A stretch of DNA of 64,000 nucleotides, taken from the NCBI RefSeq assembly GCF_028009165.1, contig NC_079244.1, positions 992,001-1,056,000 on the forward strand, written 5' to 3'. The DNA is from Akanthomyces muscarius. Its lineage: Eukaryota; Ascomycota; Sordariomycetes; Hypocreales; Cordycipitaceae. Made by a program: the position numbers and the translations under genes. The notes under the pieces are model-generated. The model saw only the letters and a program-made list of their open reading frames with translations, was not told the origin of the DNA and searched no databases. Positions 23,689 through 34,644 of this stretch are shown here, one piece after another. The stretch's first letter is position 1; each line of letters starts with the position of its first letter.

Positions 23689-23920
23689 TCACTCTTGTTC
23701 TTCAGCAAGGCCATTACCGTGACCCTTCTTATTGTTAGTCTTACCGAGAAAATGGCATGAAATATGGACGGACACTCACGCAGTAACACAGCCCAGGTCC
23801 AGAAACACAGACGCCGCCAGAAAATCCGCATCCAGTGTCCCGGCACTGTCCGTTGACGCTAGCGCACTGGGCCGCAGCCATGCCGACGAGGCTGGTGATC
23901 AGGAGGAAGGAGAATTGCAT
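23689..23920 (-). CDS. Small secreted six-cysteine, defensin-like peptide
   Basis: Complement of join(23689..23724,23780..23920), 58 aa in my model. Exon 1 encodes a signal peptide (MQFSFLLITSLVGMAAAQ) followed directly by a mature region with cysteine spacing C-x6-C-x4-C-x6-C-x6-C-x-C. The closing GGVC-x6-CYC pattern resembles the gamma-core and CxC end of cysteine-stabilised alpha-beta defensins, although C2-C3 has four rather than three intervening residues. Immediately after the last Cys comes a GTGAGT donor. An acceptor at AATAAGAAG after a CTAAC branch site gives a short Gly/Glu-rich tail; without splicing the frame ends 12 codons later at TAA. A TATA box lies 79 nt upstream. The role (antimicrobial or effector) is inferred only from the pattern. 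Confidence 0.65.
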
Positions 23921-25641
23921 TGTGAAGAATAAATGTGAGTGTCAATGGTAAGAACAAAGAACGAAGTATCCCCGGGCTCTCACGGGCAAACTTGACCCTT
24001 TATATGTGCAGTAAGAAAGGGGTATAGCTAGGCCGCTCGCGATACCCTGCTACACTGCAACTCCTAAACGAGCTTACGGCAGCTGTTTTTCTACTTTGCC
24101 ATTCTTCTACTTTTTACTTTGCATCAGTTACGGTAGAATCAGGATGATCCTTTCGTAGCTCAGGCTCTAAAGCTCGCGATTTGCATCAATCTGGAAAGTC
24201 AGTCGCCCCCACCTCGCCGGGCCGCAGAGGTTATAGGCTAGGACGCGGGCTTACTGCGTGCGACGTGCCGGTTTTCCGAACTAGTAAAAGTCGAAAACCA
24301 TGGCATACCGTATCATAGAGGAGCCACGACACTCACGTTGCTTGCTGACGGCATCATCACGTAGTTGTATGCATCGTGGTGGAGGACAAGGCGGAGCGCT
24401 AGAGTGCGCCTAACACAGTCGCCAGAATACGCGCATTAAGCACGATAACAGCAAGTAGGTGATGATATGAAAGAGGCTCATCGACGATGCCGATCAAAAA
24501 TATATTGAAGCTTTGTTGGGTAATTTCAGTCTGCCGTAGCTTGAGAACTTGCTTCTCTTTATATTCTTGTCCGGACCAAATGGAGCTCTCAGTCTGCCCA
24601 AGGTTTGCCGGCCGGCAACCAGCCGAGTTCGGACTTTCTCCCCCGGTAGCGACAGGCGAGTTTAGCCCCACGGTATTTCCGTATTATATCCTCAAATTTA
24701 TCGTCACCTCATAACGGGCAAATGTACTTACTACAAGATATCTATTGTAGGATGTATATTGACTGCGTTGCCCTGAAGCTCACAAGTGACCAGCTGATGA
24801 CCGTCGACAGCTCAAGCTGCTCAAGACCAAGTGGAAGCCACGATCGCAAGGCTAACGCTTCGAAATTAATGTCAAATGTTAGACTCAGATCACATATATT
24901 AAGAGTCAGATTAGTGAGCTTTGCATAGCCAAACAGAAAAAAAATATCAAAAAGAAATCATGCCGACCTGGGCGCTTCTTTTTACTGCGCCATTCAGTGC
25001 CGGGACTTGGCACAATTCAAGAAAGAAACCGAGAAAATATACTTCAATGATTGGCAGCAGCAGAATAAGAACGAAGGAGTTTTTCACTTCCAAGTTTCAT
25101 CATATATTTGAATCTTGACCCTGTACATATGTATTAGACATGGCTGAGGCACAAACATGCGGCGCTGTGATAAACCTGCATTTCTAAGCATCGCAAGCAT
25201 GAATTCGTCCCGGTCATTAAATGAAGCTAATCAAATCTGAAATCGGTATTCGACATGTCAACGAAATCATCAATTTTCTTTCCACGCTCGGAAGCGCTGA
25301 AGTTTGCTTCGTCCTACACTTGCACCCGCATGCGGCCACCAGAGCGCCACAGAGCCAAAGTGGTCCCGTGCCCGCTCACCAGCCTCTCTCGGCCGTCCAA
25401 CCTCACCCAAACCACCAAACGTCACCAACGCACGAGAGCTCTCGGCGCTCATCCTCTAAGCTCCCACCATCGCGGCCGTCCAGCGCACAAAGATCTCGAG
25501 CATCCGCATCAACTCATCACGTGCGATTACAGCTACCGATCCCCTTCCAACCAGCTCCTTTCCCCGAGACCACCTCCCCCCACGAATTCCCAAAGCGCAA
25601 ACTTGCCGCAATCGGCGCCCAACCTCAAAAATACACCAGCT
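23921..25641. other. Intergenic region
   Basis: Apart from the TATA box above, I see no supported gene. The open frame that precedes the roadblock-like gene from 25255 starts at a non-ATG codon and has no domain; it is most likely leader sequence. Confidence 0.5.
23999..24004 (-). promoter_or_regulatory. TATA box of the small cysteine-rich peptide gene
   Basis: TATAAA on the minus strand, 79 nt before the ATG at 23920, in a position typical for the window's secreted-protein genes. Confidence 0.55.
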
Positions 25642-26493
25642 ATGGCCGTCCTCCCGCAGGCCACGCCGCTGCTGCTCACCAAGCGGCTCAACGCTTTTCT
25701 CCGCGCGCACACGACGCCGCAGCTGCCGACGCTGCTGCTGACCACGTACCACGGCAAGCTCCTCGCGCACGCCTCGTCGGCCTCGCAGCCCGTCTCGATA
25801 CTGCGCACGCACGCCACCGTCGCCGCCTCGCTTCTCGCCATCCACACCTCGTCGTCGGTCGCCCTCCCCGCGGCGCTTGGCGGCGGCAGCGAGACGAACG
25901 ATCCGGAGCACAGCGCGCCGCCGTCGGACGACGAAGTAGACGACGACGAGACGGCGCGCGGCACAGACGACGAGGCCGATCAGCACCAGCAACAACAGCA
26001 GGCAGCAGCGACGCCTGGCGGTAGCGCGGTCAAGCCCCTGACTATAACTGTGCAGCTGAGTGGTGGCACCGTCATCATTCGCCGCCTCAAGTGCGGTCTG
26101 CTGCTCGTCTGCGTCGGGCCGTCGTCGCACGACACGGCCTCCTCCTCCGCGCCGTCATCCGACGCCACCGCGACCGGACCGACACCCGGCGCAACTGCTT
26201 CATCGGTCGGTGCCACGGCAGGAAACAGCAGCAACAACAATGGTGCCGTGGCGGCTGTTACGCAGGCCCTGGAGAGCGCCGAGCTGCTCCACGCGACTAC
26301 GACGACAACAACGGAGACAGAGAGCCTGACGAGCGCCGGCGGACAGACGACGACGACGAGCAGTGGCGACAGCAGCAGCGGGTCGGCGTCGTCGGTCGTG
26401 GCTATGCGTAGATATGCCGCGGAGCTGGCGCGTGGGCTGGACGAAAAGCTCGGCACGCTGTCAGTGCCCGAGGATAGCACTGGGGCTGAGTAG
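25642..26493 (+). CDS. LAMTOR2/roadblock-like protein with long insertions
   Basis: Single exon, 283 aa. The order of blocks fits a roadblock/LC7 fold of the LAMTOR2 (p14) type: helix LLTKRLNAFLRAH, strands TLLLTTYHGKLLAHAS, helix THATVAASLLAIHTS, strands ITVQLSGGTVIIRRLKCGLLLVCVG, and a last helix RRYAAELARGLDEKL. LAMTOR2 normally has about 125 residues. Here two low-complexity insertions (acidic/Gln-rich at about 76-130, Ser/Thr/Ala-rich at about 170-250) more than double it. Such proteins anchor TORC1-Rag signalling on the vacuole or late endosome, so a role in the EGO/Ragulator-like complex is plausible but inferred. ATG 25642 is chosen because the fold starts 10 residues later. Confidence 0.65.
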   Translation: MAVLPQATPLLLTKRLNAFLRAHTTPQLPTLLLTTYHGKLLAHASSASQPVSILRTHATVAASLLAIHTSSSVALPAALGGGSETNDPEHSAPPSDDEVDDDETARGTDDEADQHQQQQQAAATPGGSAVKPLTITVQLSGGTVIIRRLKCGLLLVCVGPSSHDTASSSAPSSDATATGPTPGATASSVGATAGNSSNNNGAVAAVTQALESAELLHATTTTTTETESLTSAGGQTTTTSSGDSSSGSASSVVAMRRYAAELARGLDEKLGTLSVPEDSTGAE

Positions 26494-27164
26494 ACAAACC
26501 GAATGTTTCGAGATGTTCTTTTGAAAGCGCGAGCTACTGCTACCGAAAACAACCTGCTATATCTTCTTTGTTTTTATTTCGCTTCTTTCTCTGGCATTGG
26601 TATGGCGTTGGCTTTTAATTTGGAGGAAAAAATATCCGGCGACTACTACATTTTCTACACTACACTTTTATTTCGCGCAGTTCTAGGCGACTAGAACGAA
26701 ACAGACTTTGCTGTACATTTATTTTTAACCACCTGATTGTATCAGGTATACCCGAATATAGCTCATCTTTGGCCAAAAAAAAGAAAGAGTTTAACTTTCA
26801 ACTGTTCACGACTTGGCAGATGAGATATTCAGCCGTCAGTCCATCGAGCTTGGTTAACGAGCCTGGCAGCTGTCGTAATCTTGCTCATTAATGACCAAAC
26901 AAGGTTCTCCTGTAATGGCCGATGTGGTACAATATTCGTTCTGCGTCTTGAGAGTAGCCGCTGGCTCGAGAAAGCTCGGGTTCTCCCCGATAACTCGATG
27001 GCTGGGGCGCCGCGTGGGCACTTTACTTGCCATAATGCCAATACTACTTTCTGACGAAAGCCAAAATTCTTGAAATTTACGATTCCGATCGATCATGACA
27101 CTACAGAGGGTGTAGAATATCCTAGAAGCTCTGCGAGTGCATGCGCAGCGGAACAGTCTCGCAG

Positions 27165-27174
27165 CTTCTGGAAG
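27165..27174 (+). promoter_or_regulatory. Heat-shock-element-like site upstream of the Hsp20 gene
   Basis: CTTCTGGAAG is a two-unit inverted nTTCnnGAAn, the minimal HSF contact; a TTCGAA lies further down at 27321. Two units alone make a weak element. Confidence 0.35.
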
Positions 27175-27390
27175 CATCGCCACGATCCCCACCTGCAGCC
27201 ACGATGCAACTCAAGCACCACTGGCGAGCTTCCGTCACATCCGATTGCATCATAATTGCTTCTGTCAATGTTCCTTCTCTTTCTGCTGCTCTCTCGACTT
27301 TTCGACTATTTTCCATGACTTTCGAACCACCGTGATGCCTTCCTTTGTTTTACACGCAGCCACCATCTGTAACACAATGGCCAGGAAAGT

Positions 27391-27398
27391 TATATAAG
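27391..27398 (+). promoter_or_regulatory. TATA box of the Hsp20 gene
   Basis: TATATAAG, 117 nt before the ATG, followed by a CA-rich leader free of ATG. Confidence 0.65.
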
Positions 27399-27514
27399 GA
27401 GTGATTGATTCCTGTCAATCCAAGCAGAGTTCTCATACCAAATCAACATCAGCATCAACAATACAACTTCTACCAAACTATCACAAAACAAATCACGACT
27501 ATTCCTTTGACATC

Positions 27515-28141
27515 ATGTCTCTCTTCCCACGAACCCTGTACGAAAGCGGCTCCTCCTCCTTTACACCGCTGTTCCGCCTCCTCGACGAGTTTGACAGCTA
27601 CAATCGTCAGGAAGGCGGCGGCTCTCAGGGCGGCGACGGTGCGTCACTCGCTCGCAGCGGCGGGAGCGGCTTTGGCGCGTCCTTTTGGCAGCCCAAGTTT
27701 GACGTCCGCGAGACTGGCGACGTCTACGAGCTGCACGGAGAATTCCCGGGCATGAGCAAGGAGGACATTTGCATCGAGTTTCCCGAGCCCCAGACGCTCG
27801 TTGTGCGCGGAAAGTCGGAGCGAACCTACTCTTCTGGATCTGCGCCGTCCTCGTCCTCGGCTGGTAGGATCGAAGACGTCTCGTCTGACAAGCCAGCTGC
27901 CACCCCCGAGAGCCATGGGAGCGATGCCGTGGCGGCTCATGCGTCCACCAAAACCACCGAAAAAACCGAGCAGCCAAAGTATTGGCTCAAAGAACGACGA
28001 GTCGGTGAATTTTCGCGCACATTCAACTTCCCGTCTGCTGTAGAGCCAGACGGCATCTCTGCCGGATTCAAAGACGGCATACTTTCCGTTTCGGTTCCCA
28101 AGGCTAAAAAGCCCCAGCCTCGACGTATTGCCATCAATTAA
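27515..28141 (+). CDS. Small heat-shock protein, Hsp20/alpha-crystallin family (Hsp30-like)
   Basis: Single exon, 208 aa. The alpha-crystallin domain runs from FWQPKFDVRETGDVYELHGEFPGM (about residue 58) to FKDGILSVSVPKAK and ends with RRIAIN. As in other fungal Hsp30 proteins it is split by a long Ser/Thr/Ala-rich insertion (about residues 108-155) between the LVVRGKSERTY strand and YWLKERRVGEFSRTFNFP. It acts as an ATP-independent holdase that prevents aggregation under heat or oxidative stress. A TATA box and an HSE-like site upstream fit inducible expression. The absence of introns also fits a heat-inducible gene. Confidence 0.93.
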   Translation: MSLFPRTLYESGSSSFTPLFRLLDEFDSYNRQEGGGSQGGDGASLARSGGSGFGASFWQPKFDVRETGDVYELHGEFPGMSKEDICIEFPEPQTLVVRGKSERTYSSGSAPSSSSAGRIEDVSSDKPAATPESHGSDAVAAHASTKTTEKTEQPKYWLKERRVGEFSRTFNFPSAVEPDGISAGFKDGILSVSVPKAKKPQPRRIAIN

Positions 28142-29025
28142 GGTCCTCTGGGCAGCTTTGGGAGATCTGTTTCCCTGTTCGAAGTGTTGCGTGGCTCTGT
28201 CTCAATTAATTAGCTTATTTGCTGCCTCCAGAGCTGTTTTGTCGCGGAAGTGGTCAACATGATTACACTCATTATCTGAACGCCATGTTCTACGCTGTCT
28301 AAACAGTCTTTCTCATTGTTCTTCCGAATTCCCTAATTAATATAAATTTATTAATATCAGTTCTTGAATCTCGCGTGATGATCACTGTGTCTCCCATTCG
28401 ACGTGATTGTGGCGATTGGTGCTTGAACAGCCAGAGCCAGCAGCTGCTGCGCCTCACAGCAGCACCCTCGCTGCGTATGGGGAAACAGGCCATTAAACCA
28501 GCTAGCGAAACAGACGCACAAAATCGACGTGCGGCCAGCTAAGCTATCGGAAAGAGTTGCGGCAGCTCGCCACCTCATATTTGATAGACTCGTATGTGGA
28601 AGCGAACGAGGTGCCGCAGACTTGCAGATGAGGTCTATGGCGACGGTCTGGCTCCGAGCCACCACTGATGCGCTATGCTGAGGATGAAGGTGTTGACGAA
28701 GGCAGCGAAGAATGAACATTACTGGCATTAAACAAACGTAGCCGTGCTCAATGATAAAAAGTGTTATTATCTAAGGAGTCTCTGTTCTACTCCACTTCCG
28801 GTCCCCTGCTACTCAAATCAGACGTCCACATCTTGTAGATTCCTTCTTTAGGTCCTCCACCTCCGGTGCTCACACATTTCTAGAGCTATAGTTCTTTTTA
28901 TTAGTACCTCTTTGTGGTCACTCATATATATTTGCCCTTGTCCATATTTGATAAATCGGCAGCCTACTGCTCAATCACCCGTGCAATAAAGTGCTGACAG
29001 CACAAGCCAGGAGCAGGCAGAAGCA
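28142..29025. other. Intergenic region between convergent genes
   Basis: About 880 nt. AT-rich 3' flanks of the Hsp20 gene and of the deaminase-MYND locus; short ORFs only. Confidence 0.6.
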
Positions 29026-31851
29026 TCATTCATCGTTCCTTCCTTCCTTAGGCTTCTTCATCAAGCTTTCATCCTTGAAGCTCATGAAATTCGTCTTATT
29101 TATGAAGTCCAAAACCTCTTGCTTCGTCTGTTGAATAGTACCACTGCCCAAAGCGTTGTCAAATAACGGTTGCACTTTGTATTTGGCGAAGCGGCACATT
29201 GCCTCCACATCGGGGATGTCAAGGTCACTGTCGTCCTCGCAGGTAACCAAAACGTTGCCAAGATCTGTATTCCAGTATAGCAGAGCGAACCCCCAGAAAG
29301 GACTCTCTGCATCGGTCTCCCTCATCAGAATTGCCGCGTAATCGTTGCTCTCGGCGCACATGTCGCCTGTCCATCCAGGTGGGTCGAGCCAATGACGAAG
29401 CTCCGGATATTTCCAGAGTGTCAAGGGCATACCAAGTAGTTTGGAAATTGGCGATACAGATCCTTGGTCATCATTCAACCGAATGGGATGCGCCCTCGGG
29501 ACGTCAACAGAGACAAACCGCTCGGAGCCATGGAGCCGTTTTTCCCCATAGCAGCAAATCTTTACACCGCGAATATCTCCTGGCGGACAATAGTCAGGCT
29601 GACTGGAGCTTTCTCTCGTTTCCGTCGTCCCAAATCTCATGAGATAGTCAATAACGTGTCGAAAGTCAGCCAGAGTGATATCCTCATACGATCCACATGG
29701 CATAGTTCGAAGCGCGACAATAGGGCCGCACCACGGGTAGGGAGGGATTCCAGATGTGCTCACAGAATGCAGGACACTCTTGTTTGGAGTGGAGCCGTCA
29801 CTCAGGAATCTATCTCGGTATATGACGGCAATTGAGTAGCCTTCAGTTTGCGGAGCCCAAAATGCCATACCTGAGCCGAGGTTTCGACAACGAACGGGAT
29901 TGTGTTCGATGCGCATAGTTCCCGCCAGTGGGCTGTCGGTTCCAAGGTACGGGGACAATTTGATTGTTTTGTGCGACTGAATACCCTCAATGTCTTGTGT
30001 AGCAGGTAAGCAGATCATTTGCGGATCAGGGTCGTCCGTTGGGAAAAATATTGCTCGTCTGTGGCTTGTAGACGGCCGTGACGCCTGCGTGGTGAACTTC
30101 TTACAAAGGAGCTCGTGACTAGACCTGTCACTTTGTTGACACTTGCTGGAACAGTACCAAGTGCTTTTACACTGCACACATAGCGTCGCGTGTTTCGCAT
30201 TGCACATCACGCAGACGTCGTGCTGCGCCAACCCTGCCACGGCACTCATTTTGGATGCAGCGAACCCTTCTCTTGTTCGTGTGTTTTTGTGTAAGCGGCG
30301 AGTCTCGTTTCCGCACCAAGATAAACAACTTACCTTATACGACGCCTTTCAATCCGTGCATTCTCTTGTTCCTTGGCTGCTTGGAGCATCGATTTGGCGG
30401 ACGGATCTTGAGCGATGGAAACCGACGCCTCTGCTACAAAAGTAGACTGCCTCACGGGCAACTCAAAGTATTTCTTTTGCCTTTGAGCTGGAACGGCCAA
30501 AAGCGCAGTGATGCGATCAACCAGGGCTTCGCGCAATGAATTCAGTGCCGTTTTCCCTTCTTCTGATCTCGAACGTGGAACTCCCCAGGCCGGATAGCAA
30601 ATACCGTGCCTTCCCGTCGTCGTGAACGGGTTGGGTAAAGCCTGGAGAAACGTCTCGCAGGCTAAACAAGCTTTCTTGCTGCAGCCAAAATAGCAATATG
30701 TCGGTGCAAGGCCCGGATTCTCGTCGTAATGCATAAACAGCTGCATCTCCGCATGCAAGCCGTACGGTTGTGGAAGGTCCTCTTTGAAGTGCCAAAAAAT
30801 GAAGAGAGTTTCTCGCTGTCAGAGTCCGATGGGACTGTCTTAGCAAGCCGATACCAAGCTTGCTGGATATCGATCTGGCACTCGAGACTGATACCTGTCT
30901 TCGGCCTAGCCGGAACCGGTAAAATGCGAGTCTCACGAAACTGAGGGTATTTTCTTGCAATATTATGTATCATGCGGCAATCAAGTATCGGCCTTGCTAC
31001 GAATCGCATTGCCGACCACAGCGATTGGAAAGCATCATGGCCAAAGGCACGAAGTAGCATCGGGCAAATGTCAGTAGATGTAACGCATTCAAAAGCTTGT
31101 TGAATAATATGCTCTCTGCCCACCCTAGGATTCTCTCTACGGAGAAGATTTGTTATGGCAACCCATTCAGTCGTCGCCAGTAGATGCGAATGATGATTAC
31201 TAGAGTGCTTGCTTTCAAGCGGCCTTAACTTTGAAACGACTTTTTGAAGTCGCTTTATAGAATCGTCGACCCTCGCGGCCGTGTATTCTATAGCAGACTG
31301 TTCAAATGAGCTCATAGGTACTATCCGGTACTGGTCAGATTATTATTGTAGTGACGTGGGCTTGGCACACTGCCTTTTTCCATCATGGACAAGTACTCTA
31401 CCAGATGCCCGCAGTACTCTGCCTCACATGTATTGAAAGAGGGCAGTTGAGCATTTCCCGGTTCACTGGAAGCGATTCCGAAAGAATCGTTTCTCGCCAC
31501 GTTGATGGTAACGCAGTCTTCGTTTTCGCGCATCGCAGTCGCGCAAACATAGTCCCAGCCTTTGTTTGGTGACAGTAGCTGGGCGATGCAGTCGAAAAAC
31601 CTCGCGCGATCTGAATCTGTCGGACGATTCAAGATTTCAGCTGTTTCTGTGTCCAGACTGCTTCGATTGAACTCCGCATCGAATTCCTCATCAAACTCCT
31701 CGTCAGATGTGTGAAGGCTGGCGTGGCTCCGACTTGGAGTCAAATAGGACATAATCAGGATTGCCCATGTAACCTGCGTGGCGTGATCCGCGGACTCCAT
31801 CCTGTTCGGTAATCCATGCTGCCGACTTGTGGTGATCTTTCCCGATGACAT
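29026..31851 (-). CDS. OTT_1508-type deaminase fused to a MYND finger, frameshifted
   Basis: Complement of join(29026..30271,30334..31320,31371..31851), about 904 aa if one base is missing from the T6 run (A6 at 30794-30799 on plus). Segment 1 (31371-31851) is an N-terminal region. Segment 2 carries the deaminase zinc site: HAEMQLFMHYDE, then the GCSKKACLACETF block and RHGICYPAWGVP, as in fungal OTT_1508-like deaminases. Segment 3 starts with a MYND zinc finger (CVMC, CVQC, YCSSKCQ, HELLC) followed by about 350 residues without known domain. A 50-nt intron (GTGTGC, CTGAC branch, ATAG) joins 1 to 2, and a 62-nt intron (GTAAGT..CAAG) joins 2 to 3 in phase. The alternative is two genes, with a separate MYND protein starting at ATG 30249. 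The substrate is unknown. Fusion 0.6, domain calls 0.85. Confidence 0.65.
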
Positions 31852-32537
31852 CTCCAGATACTATGGAGATTAATGCCGACTGATGAATGGCCAAAACCTG
31901 CTGGACTGGGATTCGGGAGCAGGGTGTTGTTGTATGATGTCGTTGCTTTCGTCGTCCAACTGTCCCACTTACCCCACCGACCCACGGGTGCTGGTCAGGC
32001 TGCGACGGCTGCTGATTGAGGCGCACAACCTGACGGAGAGAGTGTCACTTCTTCAATAATGTGCTCCGTACTCTGTGATGCTCGAGCTGGTCTCTTGGCC
32101 GTGCCTGTCACCGCTATCGCTGCCAGGAGTCTTCGGAAACTTCCTTCTCCCCATAAGCAGGTAAAATGCCTTACGAATAGTAATGCTTTATATACCGAAC
32201 TTTATAATTTCAACGAACCGGCATAGTGCCTGTTAGATAGCTGTAGTTGCGCTGGTTTTATGTTGAGAATTATTGCTTTTCTATAAACTGCTGTATATAG
32301 TCCTTGCTCGCAGTGCCGTGATCCATTGAACCAGGCAATTGAAAAAAAAAGAGAAAAAAAAGAACACAGCTGGCGAGTTTGCTTCCGCTCGAGTTGGTAA
32401 AAGTAGTACCATGAATGAAAAAGAATAGGAAAAGAAAAATCAAGAAAGAAAACGCCATATTATGCAACGCAGTAGTTCAATGCTGAGTTCCCGAAACACA
32501 AGACAGAGCAAAAAAACGAAAAGGACTTGGGATGCTA
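31852..32537. other. Intergenic region
   Basis: About 690 nt: promoter of the deaminase locus and 3' flank of the next minus-strand gene. A-rich runs at 32340-32360; no gene seen. Confidence 0.6.
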
Positions 32538-34644
32538 TTACTCAATGCTCATGCGCATAATGGCGTCGTTTGCGTCCACCATGCCCTGGAAGCCGACCCT
32601 GCCCTTGTTACCGCTCACGCGGCTGCCGCTGGGCGTGCCCGACGTGTTGCCGCCGCCCATGCTGCCCGAGTCACTCTGCGCGCTGCTGCCGGCCCTCTCG
32701 CCGCCGGTGCTACCGGGGCGGGAACCCGAGCTCCAATGGACATTGTCACGCTGCATGGGGCTCTGCACGACGGGCGAGTTGTGCACGCTCATGCCGGGGC
32801 TCACAGCGCGGCGCTTGAAGCTCACGGGGTCCAGGTCGTCGTCGCGACGGCGCTTGTTGTTAATACGACGGGTAATCTCCGCCGCAGACGGAGGCTGGGG
32901 ACCAATGGCGGTAGCTTGCGACTGCTGTTTTTGTCAGTTAGTGGCGCTTCTCGTTTGGAGTTCGATGTAACGTGGCAAGGAAAACGAACCTGGTAGCTTT
33001 GAAATAATGGAAAGGATGGCGAGTCCATGCCGGCATCTTCGCTCATGCCCGAGGACGATTCGCGAGGCACAAAGGGTTGTGGCGGCGGAGAAGCACGCCC
33101 GCCGCCACCAGTGCTGCTGCACTCGGAAAAGGTATCCCAGAACGACTTGGACTTGGTCTTCAGCATCTGTTGCTTAAAACTACTGGACAAGCCTGTTGAC
33201 AAGTCGCGCATCAGGTCTTCCTCGGGTTCGTCGATGGTGTCCTGGTTGACCATGTTGGGCGACGACAGCGCGCTGACGGCCTGCGACAGATCAAAGACAT
33301 TTGTTGCCGGGCGGGCCTCTTGCTCAACATCGCTCTCGCGGACTTGCTTGACGACTTCAGCTTCTCGACGAAACTCCGCTTCTGCCGGGGCACCTTCTTC
33401 TAGCAGCGCAGCTCGAATTCGGGCAAAAGTTTTGGTTTTCGGCTAGAATCGGGTTAGCAATGTGATGCATGAGCTACTGATGAATCATATTTCTGGCATA
33501 CCAAAAGGTTGCCGCGGCGAGTTACTGCTCGTCGTGTTACGCTGGGCTGGGCGTCCGCAGACGGACCGTCCACATCTGACTTGCCGCTGTCCTCACCGTC
33601 GCCGCTCGAAATGTGCAGCTGATTTGCCTGCCAGCTGATACTCTCGCGGCGGGCGCGCGACGAGTTGTTCGGGGGCGATCGCGACAGTGCCGATGAATTG
33701 ATGTTGAAGCCAAGGCCCAGCGGCCCACGGACCTTCTTCTTAGGATGCTTCCGCGGCCGCTGGCGGTTCTGGAAGCTGGCGAGAGGGCCGATGGCCGGCG
33801 AACCGAACGGGTTGCCTCCGCCGGGGCCGGACCTTGAAACCTGGGGCGTGGTGACATACGCCTCATCCATGTCCTCGTCCATAAGGTCATCGTCTTCGGA
33901 GGAGCTTGACGACTCAGAGCCGACGGCCTGTGTGCTACCCAGCGAGCTGCTAATCGTCATACGCTCCGGATTTCCTGTCGGGGCGGGCCACACAGACGCT
34001 GAGGACTGTAGGCTGTGCTCGGCGCCCAGGCCGAACTCCCTCCTCCTGGCGGGGATGTTCATTCCGCGGCCGCCCACGGTAGGCGATGACTCTGGCGACG
34101 ACTCGGCGAGGGTAGAATGATGTAGGCTCGTGGCAGCGCGGGAAAAGTCGAGGCCTCGTGATCGTCGGGGGAGAATGTTGGTCGGGGAGGCGTAGATGTG
34201 GGAGTGGTCGAGCTTGGGGGACAGAGGAGCGGGCTTGCCAAACGCGGTGCTGCCAACGGCCGCAGGAGGGGGCGTAGAGGTTCGTGGCGGCTGCGGCTGC
34301 TGCTGCTGCTGGATGTGCAGAGACGACAAGCCACGAACCTCTGACCGCTTCGGGGTGGATGGTAGGCCGGCCAGGTTGGCGGCGACGGCGGCAGCGCCAG
34401 TGTTGGGGAAGCTGCTGCTGCTGCAGAGGTCGTCAATGTCGTGGTCGTCCTTGGAGGTGCGGCGGGCAGAAACGACAATGTGCGGCGACGGGGAGAGCTT
34501 GGGCGTGGTTCCTCCGCCGTCGGAGAGGGATCTTGACTTGGTCAAAGATGCAGGGCGGCCGAGCAGATGCTGTTGGACCCCGGACGGCTCCGCGCCTGCT
34601 GCTGGTGCTGGTGCTGCCTCGTGCGGCGCTGGGTCGGTGTCCAT
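32538..34644 (-). CDS. Large disordered fungal protein with conserved RRGNLLPKTKTFARI block
   Basis: Complement of join(32538..32924,32990..33442,33502..34644), 660 aa. I do not recognise the family. The N-terminal 350 residues are Ser/Pro-rich with many SP sites and a Ser/Glu/Asp run (SSSSSEDDDLMDEDMDE). A compact, probably conserved core spans VTRRAVTRRGNLLPKTKTFARIRAALLEE to VKQVRESDVEQEARP, and the tail has RRINNKRRRDDD (nuclear-signal-like) and ends with NDAIMRMSIE. The composition suggests a phosphorylated nuclear regulator, which is inference. Intron 1 (59 nt) splits LL from PKTK. Intron 2 (65 nt) ends in a tandem AACAGCAG acceptor, so transcripts may differ by one Gln. Confidence 0.8.

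Larger units (their letters stand above)
26494..27514. other. Intergenic region and heat-shock promoter
   Basis: About 1 kb. The right part is the promoter of the Hsp20 gene, with a heat-shock-element-like pair and a TATA box annotated separately. Nothing else is supported. Confidence 0.6.
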
